In this document: one piece after another, positions 9,088-20,228 of the stretch
How the letters are laid out: each line of letters begins with the position of its first letter
Numbering within the stretch: position 1 is the first letter of the stretch
Source: Pantoea coffeiphila
GTDB taxonomy: Bacteria; Pseudomonadota; Gammaproteobacteria; Enterobacterales; Enterobacteriaceae
Assembly (NCBI RefSeq): GCF_016909495.1
Contig: NZ_JAFBFW010000001.1
Location: 1 to 64,000 of the forward strand
DNA length: 64,000 nt
Reading direction: 5' to 3'
The notes under the pieces: generated by a model
What the model saw: the letters and a program-made list of their open reading frames with translations, nothing else
Told to the model about the DNA's origin: nothing
The model's database searches: none
Position numbers and translations under genes: made by a program

Positions 9088-9911
<824 letters not shown>

Positions 9912-9919
9912 TTAAATCG

Positions 9920-10315
9920 TTAATGCAGAGTCAGTACCAGATCCCACGGCAGGAAGATCAGATTGACGATAATCATCCCCAGCAGAGTCAGCAAGGTCAG
10001 GATCATGCCGTTGCGGCGCCACAGCATCGTACGGCTGCGTAGTCCCCAGGCATGCAGCAGGCGGCCGAAGAAGAAAAACAGCCCCAGCAGATGGATCAGC
10101 CAGATATCAGCGCCGTTCATCTCCATCACAACCAGCAGCAGCGTCGCCAGCGGAATATATTCAACGGCATTACCGTGGATCCGAATAGCCAGCTGTAAAT
10201 CCGAGACTCCGCCGTCGCCAATCGAAATGCGGTACTGTCTGCGCAATCGCACCACATCCAGTGAAAATTTAATAATCAACAACGCGCCAAAAACGACGTA
10301 GAGAGCGCTGACCAT
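9920..10315 (-). CDS. yecN: MAPEG family inner-membrane protein YecN
   Basis: 131 residues with four hydrophobic helices, and the MAPEG-type segment NAVEYIPLATLLLVVME followed by FFFGRLLHAWGL. These are features of the glutathione-linked membrane enzyme superfamily, though no substrate is known for YecN. It lies between cmoA and yecE on the same strand, as in E. coli. Confidence 0.85.
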   Translation of the reverse strand: MVSALYVVFGALLIIKFSLDVVRLRRQYRISIGDGGVSDLQLAIRIHGNAVEYIPLATLLLVVMEMNGADIWLIHLLGLFFFFGRLLHAWGLRSRTMLWRRNGMILTLLTLLGMIIVNLIFLPWDLVLTLH

Positions 10316-10399
10316 GACTCACTCCATGATGTAAGAATTATCTTGCGGCTATCATAGCGGGCAATCTTAAGACTGTCTTCCCGTCCGCTATCCGATTGC

Positions 10400-11227
10400 T
10401 CAGAATAACGTTTCCTGCTGCGGCCAGTCGGGAACATCCCCCAGCTGCGGCAGCGCTTTTTGCAGATCGGGCCAGAGATAGCGCACCAGTTCCGGGGCGA
10501 AGGCAATATCCGGCGTGTGAATAAACAGCCACGGACGGGTGGTTTGGCACCATTTGGGCATGCGGGAAAGCCAGGCGCGGAAGTCGTGCAGATTAGCCTG
10601 CGGATTGTCGCCGCCGATAAAGCGGATCATGGGCTCGCTGGCGGTGATCACCGCGTGAACCGGGAGCTTCGGTTTTTTCCGCTGTGCGTCAACGATAGCT
10701 GGGGTTGTAGGCTTCGCCGCATGCACCGCTCGGGTATCCAGAATCACCCGGTTAACGCCGCGCTGATGCAGCCCGCGGTTCAGCGCACGTTCAGCGTCGC
10801 CTTTGGCAAAAAATTCCGCATGCCGCACCTCCACGCCGTAATGAAACTCCGTAGGCAGCGAATCCAGAAAGGCCCACAGTGCGGGCAAATCGGCAGGCGA
10901 GAAGGCGGCGGGCAGCTGTAGCCAGTACTGTCCCAGGCGGCCGGCCAGCGGTTCCATCAGCGCAAAGAATTCCGCGGTCAGGTCACCGCACTGCCTGAGC
11001 GCCGCCTGATGACTGATGGTGGCGGGAAACTTAAAACAGAAGCGGAAATCATCATGGGTCATTGCGTGCCAGCGTTGAACCACCTCCGGGCGCGGCAGGG
11101 CGTACAGCGTGGTGTTTCCCTCCACGCAGTTAAAATAGCGGGCGTAATCTTCCAGCGTAGACATACCCAGCTTTTTCCACTGCGGATGCTGCCACTGCGG
11201 CAGCCCAAGATAGAGCGGCGTCATCAT
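10400..11227 (-). CDS. yecE: DUF72 family protein YecE
   Basis: 275 residues, DUF72 TIM-barrel-like protein. The N-terminal LYLGLPQWQHPQWK, the YARYFNCVEGNTTLYALP core and FCFKFPATISH are typical. Function unknown. In E. coli this gene is a common integration site for Stx phages; here it is uninterrupted. Two adjacent ATG codons follow AGGA; the first is used here. Confidence 0.88.
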   Translation of the reverse strand: MMTPLYLGLPQWQHPQWKKLGMSTLEDYARYFNCVEGNTTLYALPRPEVVQRWHAMTHDDFRFCFKFPATISHQAALRQCGDLTAEFFALMEPLAGRLGQYWLQLPAAFSPADLPALWAFLDSLPTEFHYGVEVRHAEFFAKGDAERALNRGLHQRGVNRVILDTRAVHAAKPTTPAIVDAQRKKPKLPVHAVITASEPMIRFIGGDNPQANLHDFRAWLSRMPKWCQTTRPWLFIHTPDIAFAPELVRYLWPDLQKALPQLGDVPDWPQQETLF

Positions 11228-11318
11228 AAATCCTGTTACATTTTGATTGAGCGACTGTAGCGGTGCGGCGGGCGTAGTGCAAATCTGGCAGGACCGGGTC
11301 CCTCCGGCCCTGGTTTTT

Positions 11319-11885
11319 TTACAGTGCGGCGATCACTTCATCAGACTGGCGTACGCGGGCGATGCGCGGGAAGATCCATTCAACGCTGCTGCGGTGCTGC
11401 TCGCTGCTGCCTGCGCTACAAATGTCTTCAGCGATCACCAGATTGAAGCCCAGCTCCCAGGCGTTACGCGCGGTAGATTCCACGCCGATATTGGTGGAGA
11501 TACCGCCCAGCACGATGGTGTCGATACCGCGACGACGCAGCTGGAGTTCAAGATCGGTGCCGTAGAATGCGCCCCACTGGCGTTTGGTCACCTGAATGTC
11601 ATCAGGCTGTGCGCCCAGCTCAGACGGGAAGGTCCACCAGTTTTCCGGCAGCGCACCGCCTGGATGAGCTGCATCCACCGGCTGCTTCAGCGCTTCGGCA
11701 AAATCGGCCGACCAGCCAACGCGCACCAGCACGACCGGTGCGTTCAGCGCGCGGAACTTTTCAGCCAGCACGGCGGCTTTTTTCACCACATCACCGGCGG
11801 TATGCGGGCCTCCGGCGAAGGGCAGAATGCCTTCCTGAAGATCGATAAGTACCAGCGCGGTAGTCTGTGGGTTAAGTTTAAACAT
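11319..11885 (-). CDS. yecD: Isochorismatase-family hydrolase YecD
   Basis: 188 residues of the cysteine-hydrolase (isochorismatase-like) fold: [17 protein letters not shown] with the catalytic Asp, and [13 protein letters not shown] with the Lys. At the usual nucleophile position the motif reads [14 protein letters not shown], without a cysteine. E. coli YecD also lacks it there, so this is a family trait, not a local mutation. Catalytic activity is therefore doubtful. Start at MFKLNPQ chosen by family length and an AGAATTAC-region start; the longer frame begins in the upstream leader. Confidence 0.85.
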   Translation of the reverse strand: MFKLNPQTTALVLIDLQEGILPFAGGPHTAGDVVKKAAVLAEKFRALNAPVVLVRVGWSADFAEALKQPVDAAHPGGALPENWWTFPSELGAQPDDIQVTKRQWGAFYGTDLELQLRRRGIDTIVLGGISTNIGVESTARNAWELGFNLVIAEDICSAGSSEQHRSSVEWIFPRIARVRQSDEVIAAL

Positions 11886-12248
11886 CGTAATTCTCCGGAA
11901 GAGTGGGGGAAACCAGAGAGAATACAAAGCAATGTCCCTGTGACGCGACTATAACTGTGTGGGGAGCGCGGGGGAATTTGTTAACGTGTATGTCATCGAC
12001 TGAGGCGACTGCCGATATTTCAGCACGAAGATTCTTCGTCTAAACGCGGTGACCGTTGTTTTGTTGACCGCTAAAGCCGGGATGAACGCATCTTGCCGTT
12101 TTTCTGCCGCTTTGCCCTCTCGACAGCACTTATCCTGTGCGCCGTTTTCCATTATAATGGCCGCCATTTTTCGCGGCAGCAGCCCCCTCCGGGCCGGGTT
12201 TTCTTTAAAATGCCGCGCCCGCAGCGGTGAAGTTAAAAGGATATCGTT
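11886..12248. other. Intergenic region between yecD and aspS
   Basis: The 363 bases hold the divergent promoters of yecD and aspS. Frames here are extensions of shadows from aspS. AAAAGGATATC precedes the aspS ATG. I see no RNA gene or repeat. Confidence 0.5.
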
Positions 12249-14030
12249 ATGCGTACTAAGTATTGTGGACAGATCAACCTGTCTCATGTAGGGCAGCAGG
12301 TGACACTGTGCGGTTGGGTTAATCGCCGCCGCGATCTGGGTAGCCTGATCTTTATTGATATGCGTGACCGTGAAGGCATCGTTCAGGTGTTCTTCGACCC
12401 GGATCGTCAGGACGCGTTCCGCCAGGCTTCCGAGCTGCGTAATGAATTCTGTATTCAGATCACCGGCACCGTGCGTGCGCGTGACGAAAAAAACAAAAAC
12501 AGCGATATGGCTACCGGTGAGATCGAAGTCTTCGCCACCGATCTGACCATCATCAACCGTTCTGAGCCGCTGCCGCTGGATTCCAACCAGACTAACAGCG
12601 AAGAAGCGCGCCTGAAGTATCGCTATCTGGATCTGCGCCGCCCGGATATGGCAAACCGCCTGAAAACCCGCGCGAAGATCACCAGCTTCGTTCGCCGCTT
12701 TATGGACGACCACGGCTTCCTGGATATTGAAACGCCGATGCTGACCAAAGCCACGCCGGAAGGTGCGCGTGACTATCTGGTGCCTAGCCGCGTGCATAAA
12801 GGTAAATTCTACGCGCTGCCGCAGTCGCCGCAGTTGTTTAAACAGCTGCTGATGATGTCCGGCTTCGACCGTTACTATCAGATCGTGAAATGCTTCCGTG
12901 ATGAGGATCTGCGCGCTGACCGTCAGCCGGAATTTACCCAGATCGACGTCGAAACCTCCTTTATGACCGCGCCGCAGGTGCGTGAGATCATGGAGCGTCT
13001 GGTACGTGATATGTGGCAGGACGTGAAGTCCGTTGATTTGGGTGAATTCCCGCAGATGACCTTCGCGGAAGCGATGCGTCGCTACGGTTCCGATAAGCCC
13101 GATCTGCGCAACCCGATGGAGCTGGTGGACGTTGCTGACCTGCTGAAAGACGTGGAGTTCAAAGTCTTCTCCGGCCCGGCTAACGATGCTAAAGGCCGCG
13201 TTGCCGCACTGCGCGTGCCGGGCGGCGCCCAGCTGAGCCGCAAACAGATTGATGAATACGGCAAGTTTATCGAAATCTACGGCGCGAAAGGCCTGGCCTA
13301 CTTCAAGGTCAACGAACGTGCTAAAGGCCTGGAAGGTATTACCAGCCCGGTTGCTAAGTTCCTGACCGCTGAGATCGTTGAAGCCATTCTGGATCGTACT
13401 CAGGCCGCCGACGGCGATATGATCTTCTTCGGTGCCGACAGTGCCAAAGTGGTCACTGATGCGCTGGGTGCGCTGCGCCTCAAGCTGGGCCGCGACCTGA
13501 AAATTACCGACGAAGCCGCGTGGAAACCGCTGTGGGTTATTGACTTCCCGATGTTCGAAGAAGACGGCGAGGGCGGCCTGAGCGCGATGCACCATCCGTT
13601 CACCGCGCCGAAAGAGATGACCCCGGACGAGCTGAAAGCGGCACCGGAAACGGCCATCGCCAACGCCTACGATATGGTGATCAACGGTTACGAAGTGGGC
13701 GGCGGTTCCGTGCGTATCCACAATGGTCAGATGCAGCAGACCGTGTTTGGCATTCTGGGTATTACCGAGCAGGAACAGCGCGAGAAGTTTGGCTTCCTGC
13801 TGGACGCCCTGAAGTTCGGTACGCCACCGCATGCCGGTCTGGCTTTCGGCCTCGATCGCCTGACTATGCTGCTGACCGGCACCGAAAATATCCGTGATGT
13901 TATCGCCTTCCCGAAAACCACCGCAGCGGCCTGTCTGATGACCGAAGCGCCAAGCTTCGCTAACCCGGCGTCACTCGCCGAGTTGGGCATTGACGTGGTG
14001 AAAAAAGAAAAACCGGCTGAGAGCGAATAA
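12249..14030 (+). CDS. aspS: Aspartate--tRNA ligase
   Basis: A 593-residue bacterial-type class II AspRS. The N-terminal OB-fold anticodon domain ([20 protein letters not shown]) comes first, then class II motif 1 around FLDIETPML and motif 2 with [18 protein letters not shown]. The GAD insertion domain spans about 290-420 and motif 3 is [13 protein letters not shown]. It charges tRNA-Asp. The stop codon overlaps the nudB start (TAATG), giving a translationally coupled operon. Confidence 0.97.
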   Translation: MRTKYCGQINLSHVGQQVTLCGWVNRRRDLGSLIFIDMRDREGIVQVFFDPDRQDAFRQASELRNEFCIQITGTVRARDEKNKNSDMATGEIEVFATDLTIINRSEPLPLDSNQTNSEEARLKYRYLDLRRPDMANRLKTRAKITSFVRRFMDDHGFLDIETPMLTKATPEGARDYLVPSRVHKGKFYALPQSPQLFKQLLMMSGFDRYYQIVKCFRDEDLRADRQPEFTQIDVETSFMTAPQVREIMERLVRDMWQDVKSVDLGEFPQMTFAEAMRRYGSDKPDLRNPMELVDVADLLKDVEFKVFSGPANDAKGRVAALRVPGGAQLSRKQIDEYGKFIEIYGAKGLAYFKVNERAKGLEGITSPVAKFLTAEIVEAILDRTQAADGDMIFFGADSAKVVTDALGALRLKLGRDLKITDEAAWKPLWVIDFPMFEEDGEGGLSAMHHPFTAPKEMTPDELKAAPETAIANAYDMVINGYEVGGGSVRIHNGQMQQTVFGILGITEQEQREKFGFLLDALKFGTPPHAGLAFGLDRLTMLLTGTENIRDVIAFPKTTAAACLMTEAPSFANPASLAELGIDVVKKEKPAESE

Positions 14031-14464
14031 TGACGTTTAAGCATCCGGTTTCGGTGCTGGTAGTGATTTATGCGCAGGACACCGGACGGGTGCTGATGCT
14101 GCAGCGGCGCGATGATGTGGATTTCTGGCAGTCGGTGACCGGCAGTCAGGAGCCGGACGAAAGCCGGGAAGACACCGCGCGGCGGGAAGTGTGGGAAGAG
14201 ACGGGAATTGATATTAACGCCGGGCAGTTCACATTAGTGGATTGCCAGCGTCATATAGAATTCGAAATCTTCGCGCACTTTCGCCACCGCTACGCGCCGG
14301 GGACCACCCATAACCGGGAACACTGGTTTACCCTGGCGCTGCCGACGGAAATAGACATTGTGTTGAGCGAGCATCTGGCTTTTCGCTGGCTGGATGCGGC
14401 CGAAGCGGCTGCGCTCACCAAGTCCTGGAGTAATCGCCAGGCAATTGAAGAATTTGTAGTCTAA
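14030..14464 (+). CDS. nudB: Dihydroneopterin triphosphate diphosphatase NudB
   Basis: A 144-residue Nudix hydrolase that removes pyrophosphate from dihydroneopterin triphosphate early in folate synthesis. The Nudix box is complete: GSQEPDESREDTARREVW followed by EETGI. ATG overlaps the aspS stop, and yebC follows after 18 bases. Confidence 0.93.
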   Translation: MTFKHPVSVLVVIYAQDTGRVLMLQRRDDVDFWQSVTGSQEPDESREDTARREVWEETGIDINAGQFTLVDCQRHIEFEIFAHFRHRYAPGTTHNREHWFTLALPTEIDIVLSEHLAFRWLDAAEAAALTKSWSNRQAIEEFVV

Positions 14465-14482
14465 TTTTGGAGACAAGAATAC

Positions 14483-15226
14483 ATGGCAGGACATAGTAAG
14501 TGGGCGAATACCAAGCACCGCAAGGCTGCTCAGGATGCTAAACGCGGTAAAATCTTCACCAAAATTATTCGTGAGCTGGTGACGGCTGCCAAACTGGGCG
14601 GCGGTGATGCAGGCTCTAACCCGCGTCTGCGTGCTGCGATGGATAAGGCGCTGGCAAACAATATGACGCGCGACACCATGAACCGTGCGATTGCCCGCGG
14701 CGTGGGCGGCGATGACGACAGCAACATGGAAACCATCATTTATGAAGGTTACGGTCCTGGCGGCAGCGCGGTGATGGTTGAGTGCCTGAGTGATAACCGT
14801 AACCGTACCGTTTCAGAAGTGCGTCACGCCTTCACCAAAACCGGCGGCAACCTGGGAACCGATGGCTCCGTGGCCTATCTGTTCACCAAGAAAGGGGTGA
14901 TCTCTTACGCTCCGGGCCTGGAAGAAGATGCGGTAATGGACGCGGCGCTGGAAGCCGGTGCTGACGACGTAGTGACCTACGATGACGGCGCAATTGACGT
15001 TTTCACCGCCTGGGAAGTACTGGGCCAGGTTAAAGATGCGCTGGATGCTACCGGCCTGAAATCGGAAGGTGCGGAAGTCACCATGATCCCATCGACCAAG
15101 GCCGAGCTGGATGCGGAAACTGCACCGAAGCTGCTGCGCCTGATCGACATGCTGGAAGACTGCGACGATGTTCAGGAAGTTTACCATAACGGTGAAATCT
15201 CTGATGAGGTTGCGGCGACCTTATGA
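14483..15226 (+). CDS. yebC: YebC/PmpR family protein
   Basis: 247 residues beginning [20 protein letters not shown], the invariant start of the family. YebC proteins bind nucleic acids; recent work links relatives to relief of ribosome stalling at prolines, while older work calls them transcription regulators. TTTGGAGACAAG gives the ribosome site. Sits between nudB and ruvC as in E. coli. Confidence 0.95.
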   Translation: MAGHSKWANTKHRKAAQDAKRGKIFTKIIRELVTAAKLGGGDAGSNPRLRAAMDKALANNMTRDTMNRAIARGVGGDDDSNMETIIYEGYGPGGSAVMVECLSDNRNRTVSEVRHAFTKTGGNLGTDGSVAYLFTKKGVISYAPGLEEDAVMDAALEAGADDVVTYDDGAIDVFTAWEVLGQVKDALDATGLKSEGAEVTMIPSTKAELDAETAPKLLRLIDMLEDCDDVQEVYHNGEISDEVAATL

Positions 15227-15290
15227 TTTCTCACCGCATCCTGTATGCTGTGAGTTATCGTAAAAACACCATCAACCCGGAGAACGCGAT

Positions 15291-15815
15291 ATGACGGTTA
15301 TACTGGGTATCGATCCCGGTTCGCGCGTTACGGGTTATGGTGTGGTTCGTCAGGTTGGGCGGCAGATTACCTATCTGGGCAGCGGCTGTATTCGCACCAG
15401 CTCCACCGATCTGCCGCCGCGCCTGAAGCTGATTTACGCCGGCGTGTGTGAAATTATTACTCAGTTTCAGCCGGACTATTTCGCCATTGAACAGGTGTTT
15501 ATGGCGAAAAATGCCGACTCGGCGCTGAAGCTGGGCCAGGCGCGCGGGGTGGCTATCGTCGCCGCGGTGAATCACGATCTGCCGGTGTTTGAGTATGCCG
15601 CCCGCCAGGTCAAGCAAACCGTGGTCGGCATCGGCAGTGCCGAAAAAAGCCAGGTGCAGCACATGGTGCGCACGCTGCTGAAACTGCCCGCGAACCCGCA
15701 GGCCGATGCGGCCGATGCGTTAGCTATCGCCATTACCCACTGCCATTTGAGCCAAAACGTTGCGCGAATTGCAGAAGGAAAGCTCACCCTGGCACGCGGT
15801 CGACTGCGCTCCTAG
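15291..15815 (+). CDS. ruvC: Holliday junction resolvase RuvC
   Basis: A 174-residue junction endonuclease of the RNase H fold. The acidic active-site residues are visible in [14 protein letters not shown] (Asp7), FAIEQVF (Glu) and [13 protein letters not shown] (two Asp). It cuts the Holliday junction held by RuvAB. An intrinsic hairpin that also carries a LexA box follows immediately. Confidence 0.97.
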   Translation: MTVILGIDPGSRVTGYGVVRQVGRQITYLGSGCIRTSSTDLPPRLKLIYAGVCEIITQFQPDYFAIEQVFMAKNADSALKLGQARGVAIVAAVNHDLPVFEYAARQVKQTVVGIGSAEKSQVQHMVRTLLKLPANPQADAADALAIAITHCHLSQNVARIAEGKLTLARGRLRS

Positions 15816-15840
15816 GCTGGATATCCATCCAGCCTTTTTT
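15814..15840 (+). terminator. Intrinsic terminator after ruvC, overlapping the LexA box
   Basis: A perfect 9-bp stem AGGCTGGAT with ATCCAGCCT around the loop ATCC is followed by six T. It starts next to the ruvC stop codon. The LexA operator of ruvAB is inside this stem. Confidence 0.7.
15817..15832 (+). promoter_or_regulatory. LexA (SOS) box of ruvAB
   Basis: CTGGATATCCATCCAG fits the CTG-N10-CAG operator and differs by one base from the known E. coli ruvA box. It lies about 67 bases before ruvA, so ruvAB should be SOS-induced. Confidence 0.85.
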
Positions 15841-15898
15841 ATGCTATAACATTCATCCCGGTACTCATCCCCACCATTCTTATCTGAAGGAAGCTAAT

Positions 15899-16513
15899 GT
15901 GATAGGTCGTCTGAGAGGCATTATTCTGGAAAAACAGCCGCCTGTGGTGCTGATTGAAGCCAGCGGAGTTGGCTATGAAGTGCAAATGCCAATGACCTGT
16001 TTTTATGAGCTTCCTGAACTGAATCATGAAGCGATTATTTTTACCCACTTTGTGGTGCGTGAAGATGCCCAGCTGCTGTTCGGTTTTAACAGCAAGCAGG
16101 AACGCGCGCTGTTTCGTGAACTGATTAAAGTCAACGGCGTGGGGCCAAAACTGGCGCTGGCCATTCTTTCGGGCATGTCGGCGCAGCAGTTTGTCACTGC
16201 CGTTGAGCGTGAAGAGATTGCCGCGCTGGTGAAACTGCCCGGCGTCGGCAAGAAAACCGCCGAGCGTCTGGTTGTCGAGATGAAGGACCGCTTCAAGGGT
16301 ATGCACGGCGATCTGTTCGCTACCGATGCGCCGTTTGCGCTGACCAGCGAGGTGCAGAGTGCGGCGGTCAATGATGCAGAGGGCGAAGCGGTTGCTGCGC
16401 TGGTGGCGCTGGGGTATAAACCTCAGGAAGCCAGCCGCATGGTCAGCAAAGTGGGCAAACCCGATGCTGACTGCGAAACCCTGATCCGCGAAGCGCTGCG
16501 CGCAGCTATTTGA
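15899..16513 (+). CDS. ruvA: Holliday junction DNA-binding protein RuvA
   Basis: 204 residues starting with GTG ([15 protein letters not shown]), preceded by GAAGGAAG. Domain I is an OB fold ([16 protein letters not shown]). Domain II has the two helix-hairpin-helix motifs NGVGPKLAL and [11 protein letters not shown]. The C-terminal domain III contacts RuvB. ruvB follows after 8 bases. Confidence 0.97.
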   Translation: MIGRLRGIILEKQPPVVLIEASGVGYEVQMPMTCFYELPELNHEAIIFTHFVVREDAQLLFGFNSKQERALFRELIKVNGVGPKLALAILSGMSAQQFVTAVEREEIAALVKLPGVGKKTAERLVVEMKDRFKGMHGDLFATDAPFALTSEVQSAAVNDAEGEAVAALVALGYKPQEASRMVSKVGKPDADCETLIREALRAAI

Positions 16514-16521
16514 GGTAGAGC

Positions 16522-17526
16522 ATGATTGAAGCCGATCGCCTGGTCTCCGCCGGGGTTATCACCGAAGAAGAGGTCATTGACCGCGCTATCCGTCCCAAGC
16601 TGCTTGAAGAGTATGTCGGGCAGCCGGTCGTGCGCGAGCAGATGGAGATTTTCATCAAGGCCGCGAAGATGCGCGGCGATGCGCTCGATCATCTGCTGAT
16701 CTTCGGCCCGCCGGGGCTGGGTAAAACCACACTCGCCAATATCGTTGCCAATGAGATGGGCGTGAATCTGCGCACCACTTCCGGCCCGGTGCTGGAAAAG
16801 GCGGGCGATCTGGCCGCGATGCTCACCAACCTTGAACCGCATGACGTGCTGTTTATCGATGAGATCCATCGCCTGTCTCCGGTGGTGGAAGAGGTGCTGT
16901 ATCCGGCTATGGAAGACTATCAGCTGGATATTATGATTGGCGAGGGCCCGGCCGCACGTTCGATTAAGCTGGATCTACCGCCCTTTACCCTGATCGGCGC
17001 AACGACCCGCGCGGGATCGCTGACGTCGCCCTTGCGCGATCGCTTCGGTATCGTTCAGCGCCTGGAATTTTATCGCGTTGAGGATCTGCAGCACATTGTT
17101 GGCCGCAGCGCGGCCTGTCTTGGACTGCCGCTCAGCCCAGAAGGTGCGCTGGAGATCGCCCGCCGTGCGCGAGGCACGCCGCGTATTGCTAACCGCCTGC
17201 TGCGCCGCGTGCGCGACTTCGCCGAAGTCAAAGCCGACGGTGAGATGACCGGTGAAGTCTCTGCCCGCGCGCTGGATATGCTGAGCGTGGACAGCGAAGG
17301 CTTTGACTATATGGACCGTAAATTGCTGCTGGCGATTATCGATAAATTTACCGGGGGGCCGGTCGGGCTGGATAACCTGGCCGCAGCCATCGGTGAAGAG
17401 CGTGAAACCATTGAGGACGTGCTGGAACCCTATCTGATCCAGCAGGGCTTTATTCAACGCACCCCGCGCGGCCGTATGGCCACTCAGCACGCCTATAAGC
17501 ATTTCGGCATCGACCGCGAAGCCTGA
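16522..17526 (+). CDS. ruvB: Holliday junction branch-migration motor RuvB
   Basis: A 334-residue AAA+ ATPase. Walker A is [11 protein letters not shown], Walker B is LFIDEIH, sensor 1 is [17 protein letters not shown] with the Arg finger region, and the winged-helix C-terminal domain has the [10 protein letters not shown] loop. It drives branch migration with RuvA. A strong terminator closes the operon at 17568. Confidence 0.97.
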   Translation: MIEADRLVSAGVITEEEVIDRAIRPKLLEEYVGQPVVREQMEIFIKAAKMRGDALDHLLIFGPPGLGKTTLANIVANEMGVNLRTTSGPVLEKAGDLAAMLTNLEPHDVLFIDEIHRLSPVVEEVLYPAMEDYQLDIMIGEGPAARSIKLDLPPFTLIGATTRAGSLTSPLRDRFGIVQRLEFYRVEDLQHIVGRSAACLGLPLSPEGALEIARRARGTPRIANRLLRRVRDFAEVKADGEMTGEVSARALDMLSVDSEGFDYMDRKLLLAIIDKFTGGPVGLDNLAAAIGEERETIEDVLEPYLIQQGFIQRTPRGRMATQHAYKHFGIDREA

Positions 17527-17567
17527 GAAAACTGTCTGATGCAGGCTCGCCTGCGCACAGATCGCAA

Positions 17568-17605
17568 CAGCCCCGGAATGTCATCCATTCCGGGGCTGTT
17601 TTTTT
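17568..17605 (+). terminator. Intrinsic terminator after ruvAB
   Basis: A perfect 13-bp stem (CAGCCCCGGAATG with CATTCCGGGGCTG) and loop TCATC are followed by seven T. Confidence 0.9.
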
Positions 17606-17655
17606 AAGGCTGTATAAACGGGATTTGAGGACTGCGAGACGTCTTCAGCGGATAA

Positions 17656-18441
17656 TCAGACCGCCGGTTTTTTTACCATGCTCAGGATAAACATCGCCGC
17701 CGCACCCAGGACTACCGACGGACCGGCAGGCGTATCGTAAAACGCTGAAAAGGTCAGCCCGGCGGTGACCGCCAGCATCCCGACCACAATGGCAAACGCA
17801 GCCATCTGTTCCGGCGAACGAGCGAAACGGCGAGCCGTTGCGGCAGGAATAATCAGCAGAGAGGTGATAATCAGCGCACCGACAAACTTCATCGCCACGC
17901 CGATGGTTAGCGCGGTCACCAGCATCAGGATCAGTTTACTGCGCTGAATGTTGACGCCATCGACCTGGGCCATTTCCGGGCTGATGGTCATCGACAGCAG
18001 GGCGCGCCACTGCCAGGCCAGTACAATCAGCACTATCGCCACGCCGATGGCAATGGTCCATAAATCGGCCGGGGTCACCGCCAGCAGATCGCCAAACAGA
18101 TAGGCCATCAGATCCACGCGTACGTCGGACATCAGGCTGACGACCACCATACCAAGAGACAGCGCGCTGTGCGCCATAATGCCCAGCAGGGTATCGATCG
18201 CCAGATGCGGCCGCCGTTCCAGCCAGACCAGCACCAGCGACAGGATCAGCGTCACTGCAATGACGGCATAAAACGGACTGACATTGAGCAGCAGGCCAAA
18301 AGCTACGCCGAGCAGAGAAGCATGGGCCAGCGTATCGCCGAAATAAGACATGCGGCGCCAGACGACAAACGAGCCAAGCGGACCGGCCGCCAGCGCCAGT
18401 AAAATCCCCGCCAGCCAGCCGGGTAACAACAGTTCAATCAT
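17656..18441 (-). CDS. znuB: Zinc ABC transporter permease ZnuB
   Basis: A 261-residue hydrophobic permease of the ZnuB/TroC family with about eight membrane helices. Motifs [20 protein letters not shown] and GILAHS-type [10 protein letters not shown] are seen. It forms the high-affinity zinc importer with ZnuC and ZnuA. Its start overlaps the znuC end by 8 bases. Confidence 0.95.
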   Translation of the reverse strand: MIELLLPGWLAGILLALAAGPLGSFVVWRRMSYFGDTLAHASLLGVAFGLLLNVSPFYAVIAVTLILSLVLVWLERRPHLAIDTLLGIMAHSALSLGMVVVSLMSDVRVDLMAYLFGDLLAVTPADLWTIAIGVAIVLIVLAWQWRALLSMTISPEMAQVDGVNIQRSKLILMLVTALTIGVAMKFVGALIITSLLIIPAATARRFARSPEQMAAFAIVVGMLAVTAGLTFSAFYDTPAGPSVVLGAAAMFILSMVKKPAV

Positions 18442-19192
18442 GACGACCGGGTCCCTTACGTAAAATGATTCGTCCCTTTAAGTCGTGACGATGATTATGG
18501 TGGTGCCGATAGATAGCCAACTGTTCAGCGCCGCGCGGGCCAAACATGGAGATAAACTCCGGGTGCTTTGAAACGGCTTCGGGGGTGCCGGAGCAGCAGA
18601 TATGGTGGTTAAGGCACAGTACTTCATCGGTCTTGGCCATTACCAGATGCAAATCGTGGGATACCATCAGTACGCCGCAGTTCAGCTCGCGACGCAGCTG
18701 GTCAATGAGATCGTACAGCGCCACCTGACCGTTGACGTCCACGCCCTGGGTCGGTTCATCCAGCACCAGCAGCTGCGGCTGATTGAGCAGTGCCCTGGCC
18801 AGCAGTACGCGCTGGGTTTCACCACCGGAAAGCTTTTGCAGCGGATAGTTCAGCAGATGCGAAGCCTGTACGCGTTTTAACGCGGGCAATATGTCTTCAC
18901 GCTTTACTCCTGGACGCAGGCGCATAAAGCGATCGACCGTCAGCGGCAGAGTGACATCAAGATGGATTTTTTGTGGCACATAACCGATGCGCAGATCCGC
19001 AGGTTTATTTACCGAACCGGACGTAGGGGCGATCAGGCCGAGCACCACTCGTACCAGCGTTGATTTACCTGCGCCGTTTGGGCCGAGCAGGGTCAGAATG
19101 CGCCCGGGTTCCAGCTTCAGCGATACATCGGAAAGTACCCGGCGTTGACCAAAGTTCACAGCTACATTTTCAAGGGAGATCAAGGATGACAT
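18434..19192 (-). CDS. znuC: Zinc ABC transporter ATPase ZnuC
   Basis: 252 residues. Walker A is [12 protein letters not shown], signature [15 protein letters not shown], Walker [13 protein letters not shown] and the switch His is in MVSHDLHLV. The C-terminus has the His-rich tail [11 protein letters not shown], as in E. coli ZnuC. First gene of the znuCB operon, divergent from znuA across a Zur box. Confidence 0.96.
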   Translation of the reverse strand: MSSLISLENVAVNFGQRRVLSDVSLKLEPGRILTLLGPNGAGKSTLVRVVLGLIAPTSGSVNKPADLRIGYVPQKIHLDVTLPLTVDRFMRLRPGVKREDILPALKRVQASHLLNYPLQKLSGGETQRVLLARALLNQPQLLVLDEPTQGVDVNGQVALYDLIDQLRRELNCGVLMVSHDLHLVMAKTDEVLCLNHHICCSGTPEAVSKHPEFISMFGPRGAEQLAIYRHHHNHRHDLKGRIILRKGPGRHD

Positions 19193-19215
19193 GTCGATTA
19201 CGGTTGCAGAAGTTC

Positions 19216-19238
19216 TATAATGTTATAATATCACAACC
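19216..19238. promoter_or_regulatory. Zur box in the znuA-znuC intergenic region
   Basis: TAATGTTATAATATCACAAC closely fits the known enterobacterial Zur operator (core TGTTATAATATAACA). It lies between the two divergent znu transcripts, as in E. coli, predicting repression of both when zinc is ample. Confidence 0.85.
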
Positions 19239-19268
19239 CATCAGCTTATCACGATGGATTGAATCATT

Positions 19269-20216
19269 ATGTTACATAAAAAATCACGTCTCTTTGCAGC
19301 GCTTGCCGGTGTCGGCGTGGCTGCCACTTTCGCGTTTCCTGCACAGGCTGCCGTTGTGGCTTCCGTTAAGCCAGTTGGCTTTATTGCGTCCGCGATTGCA
19401 GATGGTGTCACACCTGTAGAAATTCTGCTACCGGATGGTGCATCAGAGCATGATTATGCATTACGCCCATCGGATGTAAAACGCTTGCAGGGCGCGGATT
19501 TAGTGGTTTGGGTTGGCCCTGAAATGGAAGCATTTATGGCTAAAATGGCCGCCGGATTACCGCCGCAAAAGAACCTGGAAATGGACCGCATTGAGGGTGT
19601 ACACGCGCTGCTGCTGAAAGGCGGGGAAGACGAAGAAGAGGAACATGAGGAGCATGCTCACGGCGCGGCTGATGACCACGATCATCATCATCACGGTGAG
19701 TACAACATGCACCTGTGGATGTCGCCGGAGATTGCGAAGAAAACTGCGGTTGCAATTCACGCAAAATTATTGGAACTTATGCCGCAAAGCAGGGACAAAC
19801 TAGACGCCAATCTTCAGCATTTTGAGTCAGAATTGGCGTCTGTCGATGCGAAAATTGGTAATCAGCTGGCCCCGGTTAAAGGGAAAGGATATTTCGTTTT
19901 TCACGATGCTTACACCTACTTTGAAAAACACTACGGACTGACTCCATTGGGTCATTTTACCGTAAATCCTGAGATTCAACCCGGCGCGCAGCGTTTACAT
20001 CAAATACGAACACAGTTGGTTGAGCAGAAGGCCACATGCGTCTTTGCTGAACCACAATTCAGGCCAGCCGTGATCGATGCGGTTGCCAGAGGAACCAGCG
20101 TGCGTTCGGGCACCCTCGATCCTCTTGGTACTGACATCACTCCAGCACGAGACAGCTATGTGAAATTCCTCTCACAGTTGTCCAGCCAGTATACGAGCTG
20201 CCTGAAAGGAGAATAG
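19269..20216 (+). CDS. znuA: Zinc-binding periplasmic protein ZnuA
   Basis: 315 residues with a signal peptide (cleavage after FAFPAQA) and the cluster A-I metal-receptor fold. The first zinc-ligand His is in GASEHDYAL. An acidic/His-rich loop ([20 protein letters not shown], about residues 128-147) precedes [10 protein letters not shown] second ligand His lies in [14 protein letters not shown]. It delivers Zn2+ to ZnuBC. mepM follows at 12 bases. Confidence 0.96.
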   Translation: MLHKKSRLFAALAGVGVAATFAFPAQAAVVASVKPVGFIASAIADGVTPVEILLPDGASEHDYALRPSDVKRLQGADLVVWVGPEMEAFMAKMAAGLPPQKNLEMDRIEGVHALLLKGGEDEEEEHEEHAHGAADDHDHHHHGEYNMHLWMSPEIAKKTAVAIHAKLLELMPQSRDKLDANLQHFESELASVDAKIGNQLAPVKGKGYFVFHDAYTYFEKHYGLTPLGHFTVNPEIQPGAQRLHQIRTQLVEQKATCVFAEPQFRPAVIDAVARGTSVRSGTLDPLGTDITPARDSYVKFLSQLSSQYTSCLKGE

Positions 20217-20228
20217 AGGAAGACTTAA

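Noticed and set aside
10400..11227. Possible phage insertion in yecE
   Set aside because: yecE is a known Stx-phage site in E. coli, but here the gene is complete and uninterrupted.
11949..13832. 627-codon open frame antisense to aspS
   Set aside because: It is a shadow of aspS codon bias: the sense frame is a complete AspRS with all class II motifs, and the antisense product has no recognisable domain.
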